Source of the DNA: CAZFAP01 sp964516325 | GTDB lineage: Bacteria; Auribacterota; JABMQX01 | Reading direction: 5' to 3' | Assembly: GCA_964516325.1 (NCBI GenBank) | Contig: CAZFAP010000045.1 | Span: forward strand, 1 to 28,714 | DNA: 28,714 nucleotides | In this document: piece by piece, positions 22,588 through 28,714 of the stretch | Layout: every line of letters begins with the position of its first letter | How positions within the stretch are numbered: the stretch's first letter is position 1 | Notes under the pieces: model-generated | Told to the model about the DNA's origin: nothing | The model's database searches: none | The model's input: the letters and a program-made list of their open reading frames with translations, nothing else | Made by a program: the position numbers and the translations under genes

Positions 22588-23301
22588 GTGAAAACAAGGG
22601 TCGGGTGTTGTGGGTTTCCCGTGAGCCAGAAGAAGTATTTTGAGCAGTTCGGCGCCGTCGAGATTCAGAAGACGTTCTATCAGCCGGCGTCTCTCGCTGG
22701 GATTGAGAAGCTGCGCAGCCAGGCGCCGGAGGACTTTGAATTCGCTCTGAAAGCGTGGCAGTTGATAACGCACGAGCCGAGCAGCCCGACGTACAGGCGA
22801 TTGAGCCGCCCTGTTCCCAAGAGCAAGAAGGGAAGCTATGGCTCCTTCAAGCCCACCTCGGAGGTCTTTGACGCCTGGCGGACGACGAGCGAGATTGCCG
22901 AAGCTCTGAGGGCGAGAATCATCGTGTTTCAGTGCCCTGCGAGCTTCAGGCCCACGTCCGAAAACAAGGCGAACATGCGCCGCTTCTTTGAGAACATTGA
23001 ACGCCGGGCCTACATATTCGTCTGGGAGCCGCGCGGGAAATGGAGCGGGGACGAAATCAGGGAAATCTGCGAGCAACTGGACTTGATCCACTGTGTTGAC
23101 CCCATCAAGAGCCAGCCTGTGTGGGGCGAACTGAAATACTTTCGGCTTCACGGGAAAACCGGCTACAGGTATAAATATACCGACGAGGAGTTGAAGGAGC
23201 TCAGGAGCCGAATCGAGAAGGAATCCGATTGCTACGTGATGTTCAACAACACGGCAATGTCCGACGATGCGCTGCGGTTCATTCAGTTGCTCGATATGTG
23301 A
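22588..23301 (+). CDS. DUF72 family protein (YecE-like)
   Basis: The 237-residue product begins at GTG with the typical DUF72 opening (RVGCCGFPVSQKKYFEQFGA), followed by VEIQKTFYQPAS, FEFALKAWQLITH, RIIVFQCPASFRPTSENKAN, YIFVWEPRGKW, and YFRLHGKTGYRYKYTDEEL close to YVMFNNTAMSDDA. DUF72 is a TIM-barrel family found in all domains of life with no agreed biochemical function. Length is normal for the family. No signal peptide is present. The ribosome site before the GTG is weak, but the family N-terminus supports this start. The gene order gives no clear hint at a role. Confidence 0.9.
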   Translation: MKTRVGCCGFPVSQKKYFEQFGAVEIQKTFYQPASLAGIEKLRSQAPEDFEFALKAWQLITHEPSSPTYRRLSRPVPKSKKGSYGSFKPTSEVFDAWRTTSEIAEALRARIIVFQCPASFRPTSENKANMRRFFENIERRAYIFVWEPRGKWSGDEIREICEQLDLIHCVDPIKSQPVWGELKYFRLHGKTGYRYKYTDEELKELRSRIEKESDCYVMFNNTAMSDDALRFIQLLDM

Positions 23302-23363
23302 CAGGACTCCTCGGTGCTGGCTGCTACGTGCCACAGCTCGTAGGTTCCGTTACGTGTTTTCCG

Positions 23364-23434
23364 ACAGGATTACAGGATGATCGGGATTAGTCCGCTTGGT
23401 GGTCGGCGGCATCTTGGGGATCCTGTCATCCTGT
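23364..23434. repeat. Inverted repeat ACAGGATTACAGGAT / ATCCTGTCATCCTGT
   Basis: The two 15-base arms (23364-23378 and 23420-23434) pair at 14 positions around about 40 bases. Each arm is itself two copies of ACAGGAT. This wording belongs to a familiar class of dispersed intergenic repeats. It follows the DUF72 gene and could fold in the transcript; there is no T-run, so a factor-independent terminator is unlikely. Confidence 0.6.
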
Positions 23435-23507
23435 GAAGAAGAGCATCCGACGCGGTTCGATATGTTACGAAACTTGCGGATTCGTGTACTGAGGAAACAC
23501 AACTGAC

Positions 23508-24491
23508 ATGAAGGTACTTGTAACAGGAGGCACCGGGTTTACCGGCACACATCTCGTGCGGAGGCTTCTCGAAAAAGAGCACGAGGTCATCTGCGTTGAC
23601 AATCAAAAGGGGCTTTTTTACGACGAGCTCGTCGAGAAAGGCGCGAAGGTGATCATTGCGAGCGTTACCGAGAAGGACCTGATGGATGAGCTGACTCGCG
23701 GATGCCAGCGCGTTTATCACCTCGCGGCTGCGTTCCGCAAGGTGAACCTCGGCAAAAAGGCTTACTGGGACATCAATGTGAATGGAACTCGGCATCTCCT
23801 CGACGCTGCTTACAGGCACAACGTCGAGCGATTCGTTTATTGCAGCACGTGCGGAGTTCATGGCGACGTGAAGCATCCGCCCGCTGCTGAGGACGCGCCG
23901 ATTGCCCCGGAGGATTATTACCAGTACACGAAGTACGAGGGGGAACGGGTCTCGCAGGAATTCATGGCGAAGGGGATGTGGGTCTCAGTCGTCAGGCCTG
24001 CCGCCATCTACGGCCCCGGCGATCCGGAGCGCTTTTATATGCTCTTCCAGAAGGTGCAATCCGGGAAGTTCACGTTCCTCGGGGACGGTTCCGCGACGTA
24101 CCACCCCCTTTACATTGGCAACCTCATTGACGCCCTTGAGCTTGCGTCCGAGAAGCACGAAGCGAAAGGGCAGGTTTATCTCATCGCGGATGAGCGATAC
24201 CTCCCAATTAAAGAACTCGTTCTCGAAATCGCCAAGGCTCTGAACGTTGACCTAAAAATGAAGCACTGGCCGTTCTGGCCCGTCTATACCGCGGCGTTCT
24301 GCTGTGAAATGCTCTACAAGCCACTCCCGTTCGAGCCGCCGCTCTTTCGTCGTCGAGTGGATTGGTTTCGGCAAAACCGCGCGTTCGACATATCGAAAGC
24401 GAAGCGGGAACTCGGCTATGTGCCGCGGGTGGATTTGCCGACGGGGCTGGCTCTGACCGCTGAGTGGTACAGGGAAAGGGGATACCTCTAA
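23508..24491 (+). CDS. NAD-dependent epimerase/dehydratase (extended SDR)
   Basis: The 327-residue protein is a typical extended short-chain dehydrogenase: nucleotide-binding TGGTGFTG (residues 6-13), an acidic residue at the end of strand 2 (ICVDNQKG), VYHLAAAF, INVNGTRHLLDAA, the STCGVHG strand with the catalytic Ser/Thr, the YxxxK site in YYQYTKYEGE, and VVRPAAIYGPGDPERF. Such enzymes interconvert nucleotide sugars or reduce sugar, sterol or dihydroflavonol-type substrates. The C-terminal substrate part (HWPFWPVYTAAFCCEML) resembles the 3-beta-HSD/DFR side of the family more than UDP-glucose epimerases. The exact substrate cannot be told. It is cytoplasmic. GAGGA lies rather far (about 13 bases) ahead of the ATG. 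Confidence 0.9.
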   Translation: MKVLVTGGTGFTGTHLVRRLLEKEHEVICVDNQKGLFYDELVEKGAKVIIASVTEKDLMDELTRGCQRVYHLAAAFRKVNLGKKAYWDINVNGTRHLLDAAYRHNVERFVYCSTCGVHGDVKHPPAAEDAPIAPEDYYQYTKYEGERVSQEFMAKGMWVSVVRPAAIYGPGDPERFYMLFQKVQSGKFTFLGDGSATYHPLYIGNLIDALELASEKHEAKGQVYLIADERYLPIKELVLEIAKALNVDLKMKHWPFWPVYTAAFCCEMLYKPLPFEPPLFRRRVDWFRQNRAFDISKAKRELGYVPRVDLPTGLALTAEWYRERGYL

Positions 24492-24619
24492 GCAACGGGG
24501 CGTTCACTCGCCGAGAAGAGACCCGATGAGGTCAGCCACATGGGCCGAAATCGCTGTGGCGTCATGTCGAGAGGCTCAGTAACGAGTTCCGACACCGTAT
24601 TCATCCCGGTAGTCGCAAA

Positions 24620-24625
24620 TGAGGA
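24620..24625 (+). promoter_or_regulatory. Ribosome binding site TGAGGA deciding the PQQ-propeller start
   Basis: TGAGGA lies eight bases before the ATG at 24634, while the upstream in-frame ATG at 24619 overlaps this site and has none of its own. The site therefore favours 24634. Confidence 0.55.
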
Positions 24626-24633
24626 AACGTGAA

Positions 24634-27390
24634 ATGAGATTCATGAGGGGACTTCGATTGTCTTCCGTTATGGCCGCGATGACCCTGGCTCTCCGCGCTT
24701 CCGCGGACATTCCCACGAGCACAGGGGCGGCGCTTTCCGAAAAAGGAACCGCGTGGCCAACGCTCCACAACGATTACCAGCGCTCCGGCTACACCGACGA
24801 GGTCATCAGAGGCCCGTACGAGAGGAAATGGTATCGAGACTTCCACGACGAGATGATCGCCACCCGCGTTGAAGCAATCGTCGCCGAAGGCAAATGTTTC
24901 GTGGGCACGTTCGCCGGGAACCTCTATGCGCTCGACGTGAAGGACGGAAAGACCGTCTGGGAGTTCCATGCCGAAGGCCCCATCGGCCATTCCCCCTGCT
25001 ATGAGCAGGGCAGCCTCTATTTCGGGGCCGACGAGGGGTTCGACAGGGGCCATCTCTACTGCGTCGCCGCCAGCGACGGCAAGCTCGTCTGGAAATACGA
25101 CGCGGGCGCCGGAATTTGGGTCTCGCCCGCATGCGATGGCAAGAAGGTCTATTTTGGCGACCGAGCGGGAGTATTCCATGCGGTTGACATCAAGACCGGA
25201 GAGGGCACGTGGACGTTCAAAACCGGAAACATGATTCTCTCGCCCGCGTCCTTCTCGCCAGACAAGAAGAGAATTATCTTCGGGAGCGAGGACATGCACG
25301 TGTACTGCCTCGATCCCTACGGGAACCTTCTCTGGAAGTCGAAAAAGCTGCAAGGGCTTTCGCTGCGCGACCACGCCCCGACGATATGGAAGGGTTTGGC
25401 GGTCGTATGCACGAACCCCGCGGATGGATTCCACACGGTCCTGAACCGCAACGGCGACTTGCTGAAGAAAATCCAGCAGGCGATTCCTCTCGGTCCCGAC
25501 GACAAGGTTCTGTTTGACAAATGGAACGACATTCTCATGAAGGAAACTCCTCCGCGGCGGGAGGCGGAGCAGCGCGGCGTCGTGAAATATTTGAGGCAGA
25601 ACCCCTATGACCAGACGTTCTACGTGCTTCAGCTCGACGACGGGAAAGAGCCGTGGGTCGCACACGTTCTTTACATGGGCGGGTTGCACAATCCGCCGAC
25701 GCTCCCGACGTTCAATCCGAAAACGGGCGAACTTTACGCTTACTACCGCACGGCTCTGACGAACTACCTTCGCGGCGTTCGTCGGTACTCCGCCCTCGGG
25801 CGACTGAACCGAGAGACCGGTCTGATTGATTTCTCGTGGCCCGAGTCGAATCACCCGGAAGAACAATGGTACGGATTTCCGATGATCGGCGACGAGACGC
25901 AGGCGCTCTCGATGATGGGCGACATACTTATCGGCACGCATCAGGGCGAACTCAGCGGGCTTGACTTGAAGACGGTAAAGACCACTCATATCTGGCGAGG
26001 ACGCGACACGTACGGCGGGATTTTCGGACCGGCGGCGGTGAAAGGCAGCTTTGAGGGCGCGCGCCTGATGGCGCAGCAGGGATACCTCACGGGAATGCCA
26101 AACGAATGGCACGGGCCGGACCGTTCGATCCTCGCAATCGCGGAACGAAGGATGTTCTGGGTCGTCGGCTCCCAGATCGTTTGTCTCGGCGGCCCCGACG
26201 TGCCAAGGACGGAAACGGGCGGCACGAAGCCTCCGCCGACACAAAAAAGCCGACTGACATTCGTCGCAGGCGGAAACCTGGCGGTTGGCGGCGGACGGTA
26301 CGAGGAGAGCGTACCTAAGATCAACATTTCATCGCAGGAGTTGGAGTCGCTCGTGAACTTGCTGCCGCCAGTTGAGGTCGAGCATGCCACGGCGCCGCTC
26401 GCACAGAAAATCCGCTGGCGGCTCGACGCAGAAGTGACCGAGCTCGTTGAGGAGGGACCCTGGGCGCCGTTTGTCGCCGAACTGGGCATCGTCGGCGAGC
26501 AAGCGTACTTCTGGCGTACAGCCGAAACGATGCAAATTCTGGCTCTCGCTTTGCCGCACCTTTCGCCCGCAGTCAGAGAAAAAGCGAAGTCACATCTCAA
26601 CGGCATGTTCGCGTTGGGGATGCCGCTCAGCGTGCCCGTCCACGCCAAGACGGGAGCCGGTCGCCGCGAACACTATGAGTTCGGTCCAGGGATGCAGAAC
26701 TTTGCCAGACGCCAGATCAACTACACCGCAAACATCGAAGACCTCTACGCCGTCTGGGCTTATGCGCATTATGCCAATGCCTGGGACAAGGCGCTCCAAC
26801 GAGAGACTGAAATTCGGCAGATTTTTGCGCAGTTCGCAGACAAGCCCTTCAGCTTCGACCACAACGACAATCGCGGAGACGCAGCCGAGCGCCTCAACGC
26901 CCAGTTCGTTGGGGCGCTGGCCTTCGCGCGTATCGCTAAGAAAGTTGCGCGTGGTCAGGATGTAGAGCGAGCGCTGGCGCGATTATCGGAACTCGTCACT
27001 GAGCGCGTCCATCACGAGCGTGCGGACTCCAGACTCATCCGGCAATCGGGGCTGCCTCATAATGCCAAAGTCCCCCGCTATGTGGAACTCGCGCCGGAGG
27101 TCTGCTCTCTTCTGCGGGAGCACGCGGGGGAAGAGTTCACCTATCACGCTCGAGGACTCGCAAAGCAACTGCCCGTTTGGTACCAGGCATTTGGCGAGCG
27201 AATGATCGGCGGCGAAAACTACATCAGCCCGCCGCACCTTTCCCGCGGGCTCTTCGCGGCGCTCGCTGACGGACTCCGGGCGCCGCCGGAAGAACTCGCC
27301 AAATACCTCGACCACCCCTGGTGCAAGGCGGACCTGTACTACATTGAAAAGCTGACCGCCATTCTCCGCAGGATGGACAGCGCGAAGTAA
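24634..27390 (+). CDS. Secreted PQQ-type beta-propeller fused to C-terminal helical domain
   Basis: The 918-residue product starts with a signal peptide (RFMRGLRLSSVMAAMTLALR then ASA). About residues 40-560 are PQQ/BamB-like propeller repeats: GKCFVGTFAGNLYALDVKDG, GSLYFGADEG, HLYCVAASDGKLVWKYDAG, KKVYFGDRAGVFHAVDIKTG, IIFGSEDMHVYCLDPYGNLL, and later LIGTHQGELSGLDLKT. Such propellers may bind PQQ or serve as scaffolds; the known PQQ alcohol-dehydrogenase active site is not apparent to me. From about 570 a wholly different, mainly helical region follows (QAYFWRTAETMQILALALPH, NIEDLYAVWAYAHYANAWDK), resembling an alpha/alpha-toroid. The combination is unfamiliar. It is probably exported. It lies 142 bases after the epimerase and ends the plus-strand block before the tRNA. 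Confidence 0.88.
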   Translation: MRFMRGLRLSSVMAAMTLALRASADIPTSTGAALSEKGTAWPTLHNDYQRSGYTDEVIRGPYERKWYRDFHDEMIATRVEAIVAEGKCFVGTFAGNLYALDVKDGKTVWEFHAEGPIGHSPCYEQGSLYFGADEGFDRGHLYCVAASDGKLVWKYDAGAGIWVSPACDGKKVYFGDRAGVFHAVDIKTGEGTWTFKTGNMILSPASFSPDKKRIIFGSEDMHVYCLDPYGNLLWKSKKLQGLSLRDHAPTIWKGLAVVCTNPADGFHTVLNRNGDLLKKIQQAIPLGPDDKVLFDKWNDILMKETPPRREAEQRGVVKYLRQNPYDQTFYVLQLDDGKEPWVAHVLYMGGLHNPPTLPTFNPKTGELYAYYRTALTNYLRGVRRYSALGRLNRETGLIDFSWPESNHPEEQWYGFPMIGDETQALSMMGDILIGTHQGELSGLDLKTVKTTHIWRGRDTYGGIFGPAAVKGSFEGARLMAQQGYLTGMPNEWHGPDRSILAIAERRMFWVVGSQIVCLGGPDVPRTETGGTKPPPTQKSRLTFVAGGNLAVGGGRYEESVPKINISSQELESLVNLLPPVEVEHATAPLAQKIRWRLDAEVTELVEEGPWAPFVAELGIVGEQAYFWRTAETMQILALALPHLSPAVREKAKSHLNGMFALGMPLSVPVHAKTGAGRREHYEFGPGMQNFARRQINYTANIEDLYAVWAYAHYANAWDKALQRETEIRQIFAQFADKPFSFDHNDNRGDAAERLNAQFVGALAFARIAKKVARGQDVERALARLSELVTERVHHERADSRLIRQSGLPHNAKVPRYVELAPEVCSLLREHAGEEFTYHARGLAKQLPVWYQAFGERMIGGENYISPPHLSRGLFAALADGLRAPPEELAKYLDHPWCKADLYYIEKLTAILRRMDSAK

Positions 27391-27678
27391 ACGCGGGTGA
27401 GGCGTCAATCGCCACGCTGTCGGCGAACGACGTCAATCCAAAACTACAGCGCACACACCGCGGCTGCCGCTCCAGAACAATGCGCCCCACCAGAAACAGT
27501 TCTCGCGCGAGCGGTCAGCAATGCCGTCGGGAATGTGTAAGCGCGCGGCATTTCCGAACCTCTTGGCCTGCTCAGCTCATTTGTGTTATCCTTTGACTGA
27601 GGTCGTCGCTGCTGACGAACGGTCGTCCCTAAATGGCGGCGCTGCGATTTTCGACAAAGCGGCAGCGAAGACGCAAAG
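27391..27678. other. Spacer before the tRNA
   Basis: 288 bases without a gene. Only the promoter of the tRNA is expected here. I see no clear -35/-10 pair. Confidence 0.4.
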
Positions 27679-27752
27679 GGGCCAGTAGCTCAGTCGGTCA
27701 GAGCGGCGGACTCATAATCCGTTGGTCGTAGGTTCGAGTCCTACCTGGCCCA
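27679..27752 (+). tRNA. tRNA with CAT anticodon (Ile2 more likely than elongator Met)
   Basis: The 74-base gene folds as a cloverleaf: acceptor GGGCCAG (27679-27685) pairs with CTGGCCC (27745-27751), D arm GCTCAGTCGGTCAGAGC, anticodon loop CTCATAA with CAT at 27713-27715, and T arm GTAGG-TTCGAGT-CCTAC. CCA is not encoded; the discriminator is A. The anticodon and variable arms (CTCATAATCCGTTGGTCG) resemble tRNA-Ile2 genes, whose CAT is modified to lysidine, more than elongator Met genes. It is followed by a T-run and, 142 bases on, by an integrase gene, marking it as an integration site. Confidence 0.92.
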
Positions 27753-27821
27753 TTTTTTTATTCCTTGCATTGTAAGCACTTGCAGCTCGATTCCCCTGCG
27801 TTCGCGTCTTCCGCAGGCTTC

Positions 27822-27842
27822 TTTGTACCCAATTTGTACCCA
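27822..27842 (+). repeat. Pair of TTTGTACCCA direct repeats one helical turn apart
   Basis: Two identical ten-base copies (27822-27831 and 27833-27842) repeat at an 11-base period between the tRNA 3' end and the integrase. Their placement and phasing suit arm-type binding sites of an integrase or an excisionase/regulator site. This is inference. Confidence 0.55.
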
Positions 27843-27859
27843 GAATTATGAGAAAAGTC

Positions 27860-27886
27860 TTGACAAAGTCCGTGTGTCATTATTGA
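27860..27886 (+). promoter_or_regulatory. Possible promoter of the integrase gene
   Basis: A perfect -35 hexamer TTGACA (27860-27865) is followed after 15 bases by TATTGA, a weak -10. The ATG is eight bases after it, so the leader would be very short. Only the -35 element is convincing. Confidence 0.35.
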
Positions 27887-27894
27887 ACGGGGCT

Positions 27895-28714
27895 ATGCCT
27901 TGGAAAAGAGTCCGAGCCAATGGGAAGATTGTCTGGTACACGCGATTTCGGTATCGTGGGAGGAAGGTCTGCGTCCCTACAAAGGCGAAGACCGAGGACG
28001 AGTGCCGACAGATAGAAGAGAAAATGAAGCGTGACCTCGACCTCGGGGTTGAGAATGGGGATCGCCGAGGGCCATTGCTGACGAAGCTCGCATATGAATA
28101 CGTGCAATGGCTTCTGACCTGCCGCAGCCAAGAACATGCGCTAAGAACAGACCTGGCGTTGTCCACCGTTCTGGAGAGCCTGCCCATTAAACATGTTTAC
28201 AAGCTGAAGCCGGACCACGTTCGGGAATACATTGATCGCAGAAGGCACGACGTGAATCGGAAGCGTCCGGGCAAATCCATTTCGGAACGTACCATTCAGC
28301 TCGAGGTTGGCTCGTTGAGGAGCATGCTGAACTGCGCCATAAAACAGCAGTGGATACCCCGTAACCCTCTGTCCGGCGTTGAGCTTATGCCAAAGCCGAC
28401 CTATGGTATGATCGACTACCTTGCTCCTGAAGAGATATCGAAATTCCTCCGATACGTTGAGCCTGCTTTCCGACCAATGTCCTATTTCTTCCTTGTGACG
28501 GGAGCGAGGCTTCGGGAAGCTGCGTTGTTGGAATGGAAGGATGTTGGCTTCAACCGCAGGGTGGTGAGGTTCGTCCTGACCAAGAGCAGGCGAGCGCGGG
28601 AAGTTCCTCTGGGCAACGACATGATGGCGTGGCTGACAGAGCACAGGTTGAAGACCGGCTACGTCTTCGGCACGAGCAAGGGCAACCCGAGGATAAACAA
28701 TGTCAACCGGGCTA
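27895..28714 (+). CDS. Tyrosine-family site-specific integrase (3' end outside window)
   Basis: 273 codons are visible. Residues 1-60 look like an arm-binding domain (MPWKRVRANGKIVWYTRFRY, then a long helix). The core-binding domain follows (YEYVQWLLTC, ISERTIQLEVGSLRSMLNCA, WIPRNPLSGVELMPKP). The catalytic domain begins at about 185 with YLAPEEISKFLRYV, the first catalytic Arg in TGARLREAALLEWKDV, and the beta-hairpin Lys in VLTKSRRAREVPL. The HxLR, second His and Tyr nucleophile lie past the window edge. It integrates or excises DNA by strand exchange through a 3'-phosphotyrosine. The gene sits directly downstream of a tRNA in the same direction, the standard place for an island or prophage integrase, so the element should extend rightward. 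Confidence 0.9.
   Translation, partial: MPWKRVRANGKIVWYTRFRYRGRKVCVPTKAKTEDECRQIEEKMKRDLDLGVENGDRRGPLLTKLAYEYVQWLLTCRSQEHALRTDLALSTVLESLPIKHVYKLKPDHVREYIDRRRHDVNRKRPGKSISERTIQLEVGSLRSMLNCAIKQQWIPRNPLSGVELMPKPTYGMIDYLAPEEISKFLRYVEPAFRPMSYFFLVTGARLREAALLEWKDVGFNRRVVRFVLTKSRRAREVPLGNDMMAWLTEHRLKTGYVFGTSKGNPRINNVNRA

Noticed and set aside
24601..26244. 547-codon open frame on the minus strand
   Set aside because: It is antisense to the clear propeller gene on the plus strand and is arginine/valine-rich without family motifs, as expected from GC-rich codon use.
1..28714. CRISPR array, rRNA, replication origin
   Set aside because: No regularly spaced identical repeats, no rRNA-like conserved stretches and no DnaA-box cluster were seen.

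Overview
The window is GC-rich chromosomal DNA from a bacterium, probably an uncultivated member of the Planctomycetota / Hydrogenedentota / Sumerlaeota type. I infer this from gene content: a GH172 (DUF2961) protein, SMP-30 lactonases, a Tat-exported aldo/keto reductase, a GH130 protein, many secreted beta-propellers, a very large PKD/lectin surface protein, and dispersed palindromic or degenerate repeats common in such genomes. No rRNA or housekeeping marker allows a firm placement.

Layout. (1) 1-3151, minus: the first ~1050 residues of a very large secreted protein with carbohydrate-binding-like, PKD-like and L-type-lectin-like domains; it runs off the left edge. (2) 3152-4391: about 1.2 kb without a convincing gene. 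(3) 4392-9501, plus: a scar zone. It holds the C-terminal stub of a Xer-type tyrosine recombinase, a complete SAM methyltransferase with a C-terminal Ig-like domain, a frameshifted and truncated IS1182-family transposase whose last surviving residues are fused in frame to a 5'-truncated sialidase/VPS10-like beta-propeller, and then an intact Tat-exported lactonase-type propeller. (4) 9502-10164: a repeat-bearing spacer and a stub of phoU. (5) 10174-20987, minus: eight genes on one strand. In transcription order they are a calcineurin-like phosphoesterase, a PilT-like ATPase, a TlpA-like thioredoxin, a GH172 glycosidase, two SMP-30/gluconolactonase paralogues, a Tat-exported aldo/keto reductase and an overlapping tetraheme cytochrome c lipoprotein. 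(6) 21291-27390, plus: a GH130 protein, a DUF72 protein, an NAD-dependent epimerase/dehydratase, and a large secreted PQQ-type propeller fused to a helical domain. (7) 27679-28714, plus: a tRNA with CAT anticodon followed at once by a tyrosine integrase that runs off the right edge, the usual left end of an integrated element.

How the genes may work together. The strongest functional unit is 10174-16763. Every protein there carries an export signal. Together they could release a sugar outside the cytoplasm (GH172), oxidise it (aldo/keto reductase with an adjacent tetraheme cytochrome) and open the resulting lactone (SMP-30 pair). This pathway is an inference from domain content and gene order; the substrate is unknown. 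The left third of the window is shaped by repeated insertion and decay of mobile DNA, and the right end by site-specific integration at a tRNA.
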